Below, one piece after another: positions 25,268 through 33,401 of a stretch of DNA of 64,000 nt. Each line of letters opens with the position of its first letter. The first letter of the stretch is position 1. The DNA is from Oceanobacillus_B kapialis (GTDB lineage: Bacteria; Bacillota; Bacilli; Bacillales; Amphibacillaceae). The notes below the pieces were generated by a model. That model was not told the DNA's origin, made no database searches, and saw only the letters and a list, made by a program, of their open reading frames with translations. A program made the translations under genes and the position numbers. Location: NCBI RefSeq assembly GCF_042685265.1, contig NZ_JBHUMX010000044.1; one strand, given 5' to 3'.

Positions 25268-26458
25268 CTATTTCACCTGTATAAATAATACTTTCAAATA
25301 ATTCCCTTGTGGAAATTGGCGATTTACTTGAAAGTCTGCAGGCAGATGATATTCCTCAACTATTTTATAGCCTGTCTTCATTTGTTTAAAAGCTTTCTCA
25401 ACAAAGCCTTTAAACTTTTTCATCCCAAAGCTTGCATTGTTTGTAGACGCGACAATAATTCCATTTTTAGCTGTGATCTCGATTGTATCCATCAACAGTT
25501 TTGGATAATCCTTCGCAGTACTGAATGTACGCTTTTTAGACCTGGCAAAGCTTGGTGGGTCCAGTACGACCATATCAAATTTTAATTGATGGCGTTTAGC
25601 ATACTGGAAATAATCAAACACGTCCATTACTCGGATATCATGCTGTTCAAAGTCGAGGCCGTTCACACTGAACTGTTCAATTGTTTTTGCCTTCGAGCGC
25701 TTAGCAAGATCCACACTGGTCGTCTTATCCGCTCCTCCAAGAGCTGCAGCTATCGAAAATGCTCCTGTATAAGAAAAGGTGTTAAGCACATGCTTGCCCT
25801 TCGCATATTTATCGCGAATAGCTTTTCTTACATCCCGTTGATCAAGGAATATCCCGACCATCGCACCATCGTTTAAATATACAGCGTAGCGCATGCCATT
25901 TTCCTTAACGATTACTGGAAACTCCCCACGCTCTCCTTTTACAAAGTCGTCATCTTCCATATACTTTCCTTTAGTATCAAAGCGTTTCTTTTCATAAATT
26001 GCTTTATAATCACCGAGGTTGTCCAGTACCTGGATGACCTGTTCTTTAAACGAATAAATCCCATCACTATACCAATTGATCAAGTAATAGCGATCAAAGT
26101 AATCAATGGTTAAGCCACCAATGCCGTCACCTTCTCCGTTAAACAGGCGAAAAGCAGTTGTCTCTTCGTTCTGATAAAAACCCTTGCGTTTATTAATTGC
26201 TTTCAGGATTTTTTGCTGGAAGAATGAGAAATCAATGGCTTCTTGTTTGTTCGTCAAAACCCAACCAATTCCTTTGTTCTGCCTGCCATAATATCCTCTC
26301 GCAAGAAAGCCACGTCTTGAATCAACAAGGTCAATAATCGAGCCTTCTTCTTTTAAGGCCTGCTCATTTATAATGGCATCTTTATTAATTAACGGTAATC
26401 CTCTACGAATATCTTCTATAAATGAATCTTTCACTTTTAACTCAATAGTAGTTTGCAT
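25268..26458 (-). CDS. class I SAM-dependent rRNA methyltransferase, RlmI-like
   Basis: 396 aa. N-terminal PUA-like RNA-binding domain (about 1-80, with SRRGFLARGYYG), a linker sheet, and a C-terminal Rossmann methyltransferase. Motif I is LNTFSYTGAFSIAA, the acidic SAM contact SVDLAKRSKAK, and the catalytic motif VLDPPSFARSKK, all near 220-315. This is the COG1092 group, whose E. coli member RlmI makes m5C1962 in 23S rRNA; the base targeted here is inferred from family. Start chosen at ATG 26458 with AAGGATGACAAC upstream. Confidence 0.9.
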   Translation of the reverse strand: MQTTIELKVKDSFIEDIRRGLPLINKDAIINEQALKEEGSIIDLVDSRRGFLARGYYGRQNKGIGWVLTNKQEAIDFSFFQQKILKAINKRKGFYQNEETTAFRLFNGEGDGIGGLTIDYFDRYYLINWYSDGIYSFKEQVIQVLDNLGDYKAIYEKKRFDTKGKYMEDDDFVKGERGEFPVIVKENGMRYAVYLNDGAMVGIFLDQRDVRKAIRDKYAKGKHVLNTFSYTGAFSIAAALGGADKTTSVDLAKRSKAKTIEQFSVNGLDFEQHDIRVMDVFDYFQYAKRHQLKFDMVVLDPPSFARSKKRTFSTAKDYPKLLMDTIEITAKNGIIVASTNNASFGMKKFKGFVEKAFKQMKTGYKIVEEYHLPADFQVNRQFPQGNYLKVLFIQVK

Positions 26459-26619
26459 GTTGTCATCCTTAACTTTTTTTCTTATTATCGCATGTGATCT
26501 CAAAAAGCGAAAGAGAAGTCCAATTGAACAATTGTCCCCCCTCTTATCTATTGGTACAAAATTAATTTTTATTCTAACAATTTATTGCTGAATACTGTGA
26601 TATGATGGGATTTATAAAC

Positions 26620-26660
26620 TGAAAATTCATTAGGCGGGAGTCTTCCTGTCAGATGGTACA
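26620..26660. repeat. short copy of dispersed repeat family 1
   Basis: TTCATTAGGCGGGAGTCTTCCTG is nearly the same as the piece at 47478-47512 and matches the left hairpin region of the full elements. It sits just ahead of the AAA ATPase gene. Confidence 0.5.
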
Positions 26661-26688
26661 AACCAATTCATGTGAAAAGGAGCAATTC

Positions 26689-27951
26689 ATGAAAACGAAA
26701 TCCTTAATCAACTTTAATGAGATTACAAGAAAGGATATCCCCCATTACTACGATTACGCTTTTGCTATTGATAAAGCACAGCAAATCCTAAAAGAAAAAC
26801 TCGGAGATGAGCTTTCCTTATATGAAGCAGAGGAGGATCTTACTGAATTAGAAGAGGCCGTTTCTACCATGCTTCAACAACAAGACCCAGCCATTCAGAC
26901 ATTGGGAACAGTATTTGACACAGTAGCAGTTTCCACCATTTCCTTTAATGACAAAGAACAATATCGCATTAAACCTTCACTGAATAACCATATTTTCTAT
27001 TTTCCCCATTATCATGTGGCAAGTATGAAGATACCCATTTTTCAAAGCCATATGGAGTACGAGCGTTCATTTGTATTCGCCCGAAGCCATGAAGAGCTAC
27101 TTCAATTCCTCGAGTATATTACAAAGCAACAACGAGCATATATGCAAGAAGACATCACCGTATTAACAGATACGGATGAAGGATTAAAACGATCTAAAGA
27201 AAAACTAACCAATCAAATCTCCAGAGAAAGCATTTTATTGGAAGAACAAGTGAAAACAGATATTTTTCGCTCCATTGATGAATTCTTTGTTAAGGGCGGA
27301 GCATTTTACAAGGCTTACAATATCCCTTACAAAAGAGGGATTCTCCTGTATGGCAGTCCTGGAAACGGGAAAACAACACTTGTGAAGTCGATTGCCGGCA
27401 GTGTGCCCGCACCCGTTGTTTACTGGCAGATTACCGAATATACATCAAGTTACTCTATAAGCGAGGTTTTCTCTATTGCTACAAGGATGGCACCACTTGT
27501 TCTTATTATTGAAGACATTGATTCCATGCCTGAAGAAGCACGCTCCGTATTTTTAAACACATTAGATGGCGCGACTTCCAAAGAAGGGATTTTCCTTATC
27601 GGCACGACAAACTATCCGGAAAAAATTGATCCGGCGCTAATCAATCGCGCAGGTAGATTTGACAGAGCCTATGAGGTTAAACAGCCTGACGAATCGTTAC
27701 GCGACACTTATTTACGCAGTAAAGGACTGGATCGATTCCTTGAAGAACCTGCTATCTCACGGTTAACCAAGCAAACAAAAGGGTTATCGATCGCGCAGCT
27801 GAATGAACTCTATATGTCGATTGCCTTAAAATGGCATTATGAAAAACAGGTAGATGCAGAGGCAATTGTTAAAGAGCTTCAAGAAAACCACCGAAGAACG
27901 ATGAAACAGGATTGGGAAATGGAAGAGTATGCTGGGAAGCTAGGTTTCTAG
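26689..27951 (+). CDS. AAA-family ATPase of unknown role
   Basis: 420 aa. N-terminal 190 residues match no domain I know. A classic AAA module follows: Walker A GSPGNGKTTLVK at about 222-233, Walker B LVLIIEDID at about 276-284, the sensor-1 region FLIGTTNYPEKID, and the Arg finger/second region of homology NRAGRFDRAYEV. The C-terminal small lid ends with acidic and aromatic residues. The protein is soluble, unlike FtsH, and has no protease domain. The start is ATG at 26689 with AAAGGAGCAATTC. Related to the Ycf46/SpoVK/BCS1 ATPase group; client unknown. Confidence 0.85.
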   Translation: MKTKSLINFNEITRKDIPHYYDYAFAIDKAQQILKEKLGDELSLYEAEEDLTELEEAVSTMLQQQDPAIQTLGTVFDTVAVSTISFNDKEQYRIKPSLNNHIFYFPHYHVASMKIPIFQSHMEYERSFVFARSHEELLQFLEYITKQQRAYMQEDITVLTDTDEGLKRSKEKLTNQISRESILLEEQVKTDIFRSIDEFFVKGGAFYKAYNIPYKRGILLYGSPGNGKTTLVKSIAGSVPAPVVYWQITEYTSSYSISEVFSIATRMAPLVLIIEDIDSMPEEARSVFLNTLDGATSKEGIFLIGTTNYPEKIDPALINRAGRFDRAYEVKQPDESLRDTYLRSKGLDRFLEEPAISRLTKQTKGLSIAQLNELYMSIALKWHYEKQVDAEAIVKELQENHRRTMKQDWEMEEYAGKLGF

Positions 27952-27979
27952 TATTCTATATAAAATTCCTTAGCTAACA

Positions 27980-28017
27980 AAAGCCGAGTAGACTTTATAT
28001 GTCTCTCGGCTCTTGTT
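27980..28017. terminator. bidirectional terminator
   Basis: AGCCGAG / CTCGGCT stem with an inner AGAC/GTCT pairing, T run after, between the AAA ATPase and convergent YtrA-type operon. Confidence 0.8.
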
Positions 28018-28715
28018 TATCTCACATAATTAATATAGGAATCTGGATTAAGATCCAACGTTTGATCTTCCCCTACCCGAATTAAAACAACATTTTCTCC
28101 ATGCTGTACGGTCGATTCGTTCTCACTTCCCATAAACGTTCTTCCCGTAAATTGATTGAACGGAAAGGGATCTTTAAAGGTATTTAATTCAACTTCTTCA
28201 TAACCATCTGGGCTTATGATATGCAACCCGTCCCCGGATAATGTTACAGCAGGCGGGTTAATATACTCGCTCATATCCTCACCATCCATATAAAGAGGGG
28301 TTTCATAGTAAATGACTTCCACAGCATCTCCCATTCCCGCTACTTTTTCCACGTAAATAGGAGCCATGAGTTCTTCACTTGGACTAGAGATAATATGAAG
28401 TTCCTCTCCTGAGTATGTGAAATCCCATCCCTCCCGAACGAAAGCTTCATCAATATCCTCTGGGTTGCCTTCGTCCATATAGCTATAGAGTGATGGGCTA
28501 CTAGGTTTTTCTTCGCCACTACTTGCAAGGCGTTCTTCAAAAGGTTGCACAATTGCAAGAATGATACCACAAGCTATTAAAATAGATACATATAAAGGGA
28601 GCAACCATCTTTCTTTTCTCCTTAAGGCAGGAAAACTCTTTGCACTGAACCTTACTAACATAATGACACCTATCATAAGGACGGTCAGTAATATAATGGG
28701 TAAGAGTGCTGTCAT
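28017..28715 (-). CDS. membrane protein, last gene of the GntR/ABC operon
   Basis: 232 aa of unknown function. Two transmembrane helices (about 3-22 and 40-60) are followed by a 170-residue acidic domain that should lie outside the cell. Its start overlaps the permease stop by 4 bases and has AGGAGGTAATTAA upstream, so it belongs to the ABC operon. The acidic domain contains repeated beta-like segments (GDGLHIISPDGYEEVEL). It may act as an accessory or ligand-sensing partner of the exporter. That role is inference. Confidence 0.75.
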   Translation of the reverse strand: MTALLPIILLTVLMIGVIMLVRFSAKSFPALRRKERWLLPLYVSILIACGIILAIVQPFEERLASSGEEKPSSPSLYSYMDEGNPEDIDEAFVREGWDFTYSGEELHIISSPSEELMAPIYVEKVAGMGDAVEVIYYETPLYMDGEDMSEYINPPAVTLSGDGLHIISPDGYEEVELNTFKDPFPFNQFTGRTFMGSENESTVQHGENVVLIRVGEDQTLDLNPDSYINYVR

Positions 28716-29452
28716 TTAATTACCTCCTGACGATTAGATACTAGAATACTAGCCAAAAATAGTAAGAGAATAGTCCCCACCATTTTTATCATAAACAACC
28801 AAAAGGTATGCTCTTGAAAATAGAAACGAAAGAATGAAAAAACATCTGGAACAAAAGATGAAAAAATAAACAGCAGACCAATTAAGACAACAGGCACAAT
28901 AACCACCAATGTACGATGCATTTGTGTTATACAGCCAATCAAATAGCCTATTGCACCAAAAAATAAAACGTATAGAATGGTTGCTGAAGCACCAGTTAGC
29001 CATTCTCCCAGTGCGAGTGGAGCGGTTGAACTAATAAAAGTATGCCCCTGCACATACTGAATCATTTGGATTGCATATTGCGATATTATGGCAGTTAGCC
29101 CCGCGACCACACTGGCAGACACTAGGAACAGCATATTTGCCAGGTTACTGCTTAAACGATTTGTTACAAATAGAAAATCATCATTTCGATAGGCTTTTGT
29201 CGTGATAAGAATGGCACTAAAAAATGCCCAGCCCATGGTTAGAGCCACTACCGTATCTGTAGAATAAAAACTCATACTTAATGAAACATTCCCCATACTC
29301 GTGCCTGATTGACCAGTACCACCCCACGTAAAAACGATGGCAAGCAACTGCAAAGCGACCATCGAATTAAACACACCAGCAAAACCCTTCCACTTAAACA
29401 ACCACTGTTTTCCTACCAATTTACTTAATGACGAATTATTTAAAGACATCAT
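28712..29452 (-). CDS. ABC transporter permease of the YtrA-type operon
   Basis: 246 aa with about six transmembrane helices. N-terminal KLVGKQWLFKWKGF is typical of permeases paired with GntR-regulated ATPases in Bacillaceae. It overlaps the ATPase gene by 17 bases and the downstream membrane protein by 4. YtrABCDEF-type systems respond to cell-wall-active antibiotics in B. subtilis; whether this does is not known. Confidence 0.78.
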   Translation of the reverse strand: MMSLNNSSLSKLVGKQWLFKWKGFAGVFNSMVALQLLAIVFTWGGTGQSGTSMGNVSLSMSFYSTDTVVALTMGWAFFSAILITTKAYRNDDFLFVTNRLSSNLANMLFLVSASVVAGLTAIISQYAIQMIQYVQGHTFISSTAPLALGEWLTGASATILYVLFFGAIGYLIGCITQMHRTLVVIVPVVLIGLLFIFSSFVPDVFSFFRFYFQEHTFWLFMIKMVGTILLLFLASILVSNRQEVIK

Positions 29453-30326
29453 CGATCCCCCCTCTCATCGGGTTTGTCAGATAAACACAGACATCACTAG
29501 CCGATACAGGTGTAATTTCCATACCTAAATGCCTTGCTTTGTCTATGTTTAATCCTTCATTTTTCACCACTGCAAAACAGCTATTTATTCCTACTTCTTC
29601 CTGATACAATACTTCTTTATCAGCTACCCACTGTCTTACCAGTTCAGATCTGCCTGTTAACCCAACAGCATAATTCCGTATTACATCAATTGACTCATGG
29701 AGCAGTGTTTTTCCGTCCTTCATCAGGAGTATATCTTCTAAAACTTCCTCAAGTTCTTCTAAATGATGACTAGAAATAATCATCGTCCGTGGGTGGGCCA
29801 AATAATCCTTTAGTAAGGCCCTGTTAAAGTCTTTTCTTACCGAAGCATCCATCCCCGATGTCGGTTCATCAAACAACGTTACTTCACAACGCGCCACAAG
29901 ACCAAAAATCATATTAAACGTGCTCGCTTTACCTTTTGATAGCTCATTATGTAACTGGTTGGGATGAAAGGAAAAATACTTGAATAAGCGCTCTGCCAGC
30001 TGACTATCCCAATTACCATAGAAGCGTTTCCCTGCTTCCAATATTTCTGACAGGGTAAGTGTATGGGGGAAGTCCATTTGATCATCAATATACATAACAT
30101 TAGCTGAAACAGAGAGACTATTAAATGGGTTTGTATTTAATACCTCTACATGGCCAGATGTTGGCCTCCACAGTCCCGAGAGTATTTTTAGCAGAGTCGT
30201 TTTACCTGCCCCATTTTTTCCAATAAGTCCCGTGATAGTATTATTTCTTATTTGGAACGAAAGATCGCTTAATACTTGCACACTGCCCTGCCTTTTTGTC
30301 ACCCTTTCACACTTCACAATGGTCAT
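29436..30326 (-). CDS. ABC transporter ATP-binding protein of the YtrA-type operon
   Basis: 296 aa. Walker A GKNGAGKTTLLK at about 37-48. The signature is unusual: NELSKGKASTFN replaces LSGGQ. Walker B is VTLFDEPTSGMD. A C-terminal 70-residue extension follows the SSHHLEELEE switch. The start overlaps the upstream GntR gene by 4 bases (ATGA). Genes with the same order (gntR-ATPase-permease) form the ytr family. Confidence 0.88.
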   Translation of the reverse strand: MTIVKCERVTKRQGSVQVLSDLSFQIRNNTITGLIGKNGAGKTTLLKILSGLWRPTSGHVEVLNTNPFNSLSVSANVMYIDDQMDFPHTLTLSEILEAGKRFYGNWDSQLAERLFKYFSFHPNQLHNELSKGKASTFNMIFGLVARCEVTLFDEPTSGMDASVRKDFNRALLKDYLAHPRTMIISSHHLEELEEVLEDILLMKDGKTLLHESIDVIRNYAVGLTGRSELVRQWVADKEVLYQEEVGINSCFAVVKNEGLNIDKARHLGMEITPVSASDVCVYLTNPMRGGIDDVFK

Positions 30327-30709
30327 TTCGCTTCCCCCTTTATCTTTTGTACGCTCTCCCGCAGCATGTCTTGTAACTCTTCTTCTTTTACTTGTAGCCG
30401 CGTTGCCTCTAAGGCCACCTCATCTAAAAGCTTTCTCAATGTATGATTTTTACGTTTCGATAAAATTAGTTGTCTCGCTTCTTGTGTAACAAACTTACCT
30501 AATCCTCGCTTGCTATATAAAATCTTTTCATCAGACAGCAAATTTAGCCCTTTGGCTGCTGTTGCTGGATTAATCGTAAATATTTCCGCAAGCTTGTATT
30601 GGGAATAAACCTTGTCATTTGGCTGGAAATTCCCATTAAGTATCTCTGTCTCGATCCATTCTGCAATTTGAACATAAATGGGCTTTGTGCCATCTGAAAG
30701 TAAATGCAA
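30323..30709 (-). CDS. YtrA-type GntR-family transcriptional regulator
   Basis: 128 aa. The winged helix occupies about 10-75 (PIYVQIAEWIETEILNG, then YSQYKLAEIFTINPATAAKG, and RGLGKFV wing). Only a short dimerising helix pair follows, the mark of the YtrA subgroup. The start is a TTG at 30709 with GGAGG at 8 bases. First gene of a four-gene operon with an ABC exporter. A near-perfect dyad in the promoter region is the probable operator, so autoregulation with derepression by an envelope-acting compound is likely. Confidence 0.9.
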   Translation of the reverse strand: MHLLSDGTKPIYVQIAEWIETEILNGNFQPNDKVYSQYKLAEIFTINPATAAKGLNLLSDEKILYSKRGLGKFVTQEARQLILSKRKNHTLRKLLDEVALEATRLQVKEEELQDMLRESVQKIKGEAK

Positions 30710-30734
30710 ACCAGCAACCTCCCTCCAACTAACT

Positions 30735-30760
30735 TAGTACATTAGTCGTGTAATGTAGTA
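30735..30760 (-). promoter_or_regulatory. operator dyad of the YtrA-type regulator
   Basis: TAGTACATTA and TAATGTAGTA form an inverted repeat (9 of 10 positions) around six bases, 26 bp upstream of the gntR start. A TATAATTAAT stretch follows. Confidence 0.65.
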
Positions 30761-30952
30761 TATAATTAATTCCATAATAAAACAAGAGCAACATGCAAAG
30801 TTTTAAAAAATTTACTCAACACTCGCATGAAGAAAACAATCTTCCCCCATATTTGCCAAGGGGATAGTGCAATAAGATCTTCTTGCCATGTGGGTTAACG
30901 TTAACGTTGGTTAACCGCTCTACCTTTAAAACACCCCTCTCTTAACACCACC

Positions 30953-31062
30953 GATGGCATATACTTCGCTTGCCGTGGGCGAGTGTCGAGTCTCCTCGGA
31001 CTATCGTCCTCCGGGGTCTCGCCGATCTCTTTCTTCCCACTGGCGTCTTCGTATATGCCATC
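30953..31062. repeat. foldback intergenic element with 12-bp perfect ends
   Basis: GATGGCATATAC (30953-30964) and GTATATGCCATC (31051-31062) are perfect inverted repeats around an 86-bp GC-rich core with GAGTCTCCTCGGAC and CCGGGGTCTCGCCG. The core resembles that of the element at 31195. The wider 30770-31518 interval has no gene. Confidence 0.75.
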
Positions 31063-31194
31063 TGCTAATCGGAGTAGAAGCAGTAATAGCAGCAGCAATT
31101 TTTTCTGTGAAATTCAAAATGCATTACATTTGTATTTCTTTATTTATTTAAGAGCAAAATACGTAGGAATGAAAGCCTCATTAGCTTCCTGGAA

Positions 31195-31347
31195 CGAAAG
31201 GTGACGGACTCCTGCGGGAAAAGTACGAGTCTGAAGACCCCGCAATGGTGGATCAAAGACTAAAATCACCACGTCCTGTGGCAACGTCTTTGTGACCAAC
31301 ATCCTGTTGCCCCTAGCCGTTGCCCGTGGAAAGCATATCACCTTTCG
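31195..31347. repeat. 153-bp foldback element, dispersed repeat family 2
   Basis: Bounded by perfect 10-bp inverted ends CGAAAGGTGA and TCACCTTTCG. Inside, GGACTCCTGCGGGAAAAGTA and GAAGACCCCGC precede a segment (AAAATCACCACGTCCTGTGG onward) shared with 43160-43215. It carries no coding frame of note. Confidence 0.8.
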
Positions 31348-31518
31348 CGGAAGGGAGCGGGATTAAAATTACTTTTCTATCTAACCTTTGTCAATGACCG
31401 AAACAAGTTTCTTATACGTCCCCAACAAATTCAGCATTACTTTTAACTGCGAAAGTTGAAAAATTTATAAAAAAGCATAAAAAATGCCTGCATATAGCAG
31501 ACATTTATTCCTCACGTA

Positions 31519-32037
31519 TTAATCAAATCCCACAACCTGACTCCTTCTTTCTAAAAGCACAACATCACGCCAAACACCATGCAGCTTGCCAATCCGTTTA
31601 CGGACGCCTACCTCCACAAATCCAGCTTTTTCATGAAGACGAATGCTCCCTTTATTTTCTGGAAAAATGCCAGATTGTAGGGTCCAAAACCCATTTGCTT
31701 CACTTTCAGCAATCATATAAGCCATCAGCTTTGTGCCAATACCTTTGCTGACACTGCTTTTCCCTAAATAAATGCTTAGTTCTGCTGCACCTGCATATGC
31801 TTTTTTACTTGAAATCGGGAGAAGTGCTGCCCAGCCAATTACCTTCTGCCCTTCTCTAACTACTAATCTGCATGCTGGCAAATACTTTCGATCCCATTCC
31901 TCCCAGCTAGGTGGCTCAGTATCAAACGTAGCATTTGCTGTCTCAATTCCTTCTACATAAATAGAGCGAACTTCTGGCCAATCAGCCTTCTTCATTTGCT
32001 CCATAACAATATTCGTAACTCCACTATTCATTATCAA
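31519..32037 (-). CDS. GNAT acetyltransferase, phosphinothricin acetyltransferase-like
   Basis: 172 aa. Pat-type features are MKKADWPEVRSIYVEGIETANATFD at the N-terminus (read in two parts), the ISSKKAYAGAAELSIYLG strand, SVSKGIGTKLM at the acetyl-CoA loop, and FPENKGSIRLHEKAGF. This group acetylates phosphinothricin, methionine sulfoximine or small amines. TTG at 32037 is the likely start with GGAGG at 7 bases. It overlaps the upstream GNAT gene by 14 bases, so the two are co-translated. Confidence 0.88.
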   Translation of the reverse strand: MIMNSGVTNIVMEQMKKADWPEVRSIYVEGIETANATFDTEPPSWEEWDRKYLPACRLVVREGQKVIGWAALLPISSKKAYAGAAELSIYLGKSSVSKGIGTKLMAYMIAESEANGFWTLQSGIFPENKGSIRLHEKAGFVEVGVRKRIGKLHGVWRDVVLLERRSQVVGFD

Positions 32038-32527
32038 TCCAAAACCTCCGTTTTATTGTTCCATCTGTATCGGTATAGCTTTTATCTTCTACTCCACCAT
32101 TGTTCATAATGGTTTTAGCTGAGCCAATATTATCTTCATCACAGGTCACAAGAACGTGGGAAATTTGAAGGGATTTACATTTTACTAATGCTTCTGAAAG
32201 GATTTTAGTTGCATAACCTTTCCGCCTTTCACTTGGCCTTACGCTATAGCCAACATGACCACCGATGTTTAGTAAATGCTCAGTCAACTCATGGCGGATA
32301 TCCACCATTGCAAGTACCCTGTCATCATCATTTACAAGAAAGTAGTTGGAACTTGGCACCCATTTTCCCTGCCCACTTTCCCGCTCTCGCAGTCCTTTCA
32401 AATAGTCCTCATAGGTTTCATACGCGGTAAGATAAAAGCTACTTGGGATCATGCGGGATGAGTCCCATTCTTCCACATACTGTTGATGCTCTTTTTCCCA
32501 TACTATTGACGGGCGAACCAACCGCAT
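32024..32527 (-). CDS. GNAT acetyltransferase (COG3981 type)
   Basis: 167 aa. Acetyl-CoA loop RPSERRKGYATKIL at about 99-112, preceded by strand NIGGHVGYSV; the following VLVTCDEDNIGSAKTIMNNGG is the usual beta5-alpha4 region. The substrate is unknown. First gene of a two-gene acetyltransferase operon with the Pat-like gene. Confidence 0.85.
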   Translation of the reverse strand: MRLVRPSIVWEKEHQQYVEEWDSSRMIPSSFYLTAYETYEDYLKGLRERESGQGKWVPSSNYFLVNDDDRVLAMVDIRHELTEHLLNIGGHVGYSVRPSERRKGYATKILSEALVKCKSLQISHVLVTCDEDNIGSAKTIMNNGGVEDKSYTDTDGTIKRRFWIDNE

Positions 32528-32659
32528 CTAACCCCTCCTCAAGAAATATGTTTAAACATAATCATATATAGACACACGCTTAAATTGCAAGCGTTTTTTT
32601 CAGAATAGTTTAACCGTTTTGTGTTATGCTATAATTTTAGTGAGCTTGGAGGTGTTAAC

Positions 32660-33115
32660 ATGAAAGTAATCGTGGACGCAGATGCTTGCCCAGTCAAAGA
32701 TACCGTAATTCAAATTGCCCTAGAAAATGAGACTCCGGTCACCTTAGTTTCGAGCTTTGCACATTTTTCAAACGAGCAATATCCCGATGGTGTTGAAAGC
32801 ATCTATGTTGATACAGGGGCCGAGTCTGCAGATTACCGCATTATGAAGCTAGCTACCGCTGGCGATGTGATTATTACCCAAGATTATGGTCTTGCTTCAC
32901 TTGGACTTGCAAAGAAATGCCACGTGATCCACCATAAAGGGTTTATTTATACAAACGATAATATCGACCAACTTCTTCAATCACGTTATCTTAGCGCTAT
33001 GGAAAGAAAGAGTGGGAAACGAACAAAAGGTCCGAAGCCATTTACACAGGGGGACAGAGAGAAATTCGCTGCCCTTTTTAGGCAAAAGCTGATGGATGTA
33101 AAGAAGAACTCCTAA
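32660..33115 (+). CDS. UPF0178 (YaiI/YqxD, DUF188) family protein
   Basis: 151 aa PIN-like fold protein. The conserved start MKVIVDADACPVKD with Asp pair and the internal DVIITQDYGLASL are diagnostic. The C-terminal basic tail has KRTKGPKPF. Function is unknown; a nuclease-like active site is suggested by the acidic residues. The ATG at 32660 follows TTGGAGGTGTTAAC. Stands alone. Confidence 0.9.
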   Translation: MKVIVDADACPVKDTVIQIALENETPVTLVSSFAHFSNEQYPDGVESIYVDTGAESADYRIMKLATAGDVIITQDYGLASLGLAKKCHVIHHKGFIYTNDNIDQLLQSRYLSAMERKSGKRTKGPKPFTQGDREKFAALFRQKLMDVKKNS

Positions 33116-33206
33116 AAAGATGTCCTCTTTTTAGCTAATTCACCTTCTGCTATTACATATCGGGGGTTATTTCTTCAAGTTTTGAATAGAACCCTTAAAA
33201 ATTCGC

Positions 33207-33265
33207 AAACTTCATTTGGTAGCGGCTGCCCTTCCTCCCACCACCATATGATAGTTAAACGAATC
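33207..33265. repeat. partial copy of dispersed repeat family 1
   Basis: AAACTTCATTTGGTAGCGGC and CCCTTCCTCCCACCACC match the left half of the full elements at 17102 and 43008. The 33116-33401 interval has no gene. Confidence 0.6.
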
Positions 33266-33401
33266 AGATAAACTAACATCACATGTCACTATAGCTGAGA
33301 GTTCAGGCAGGAGAATGCGAACTTAATAGCACATTGGCTATAGCCCTCGCTCTTTGTTAAAATATAGGCAATGAAGTACGTGAAAAGGAGGAAGTGAGTA
33401 C

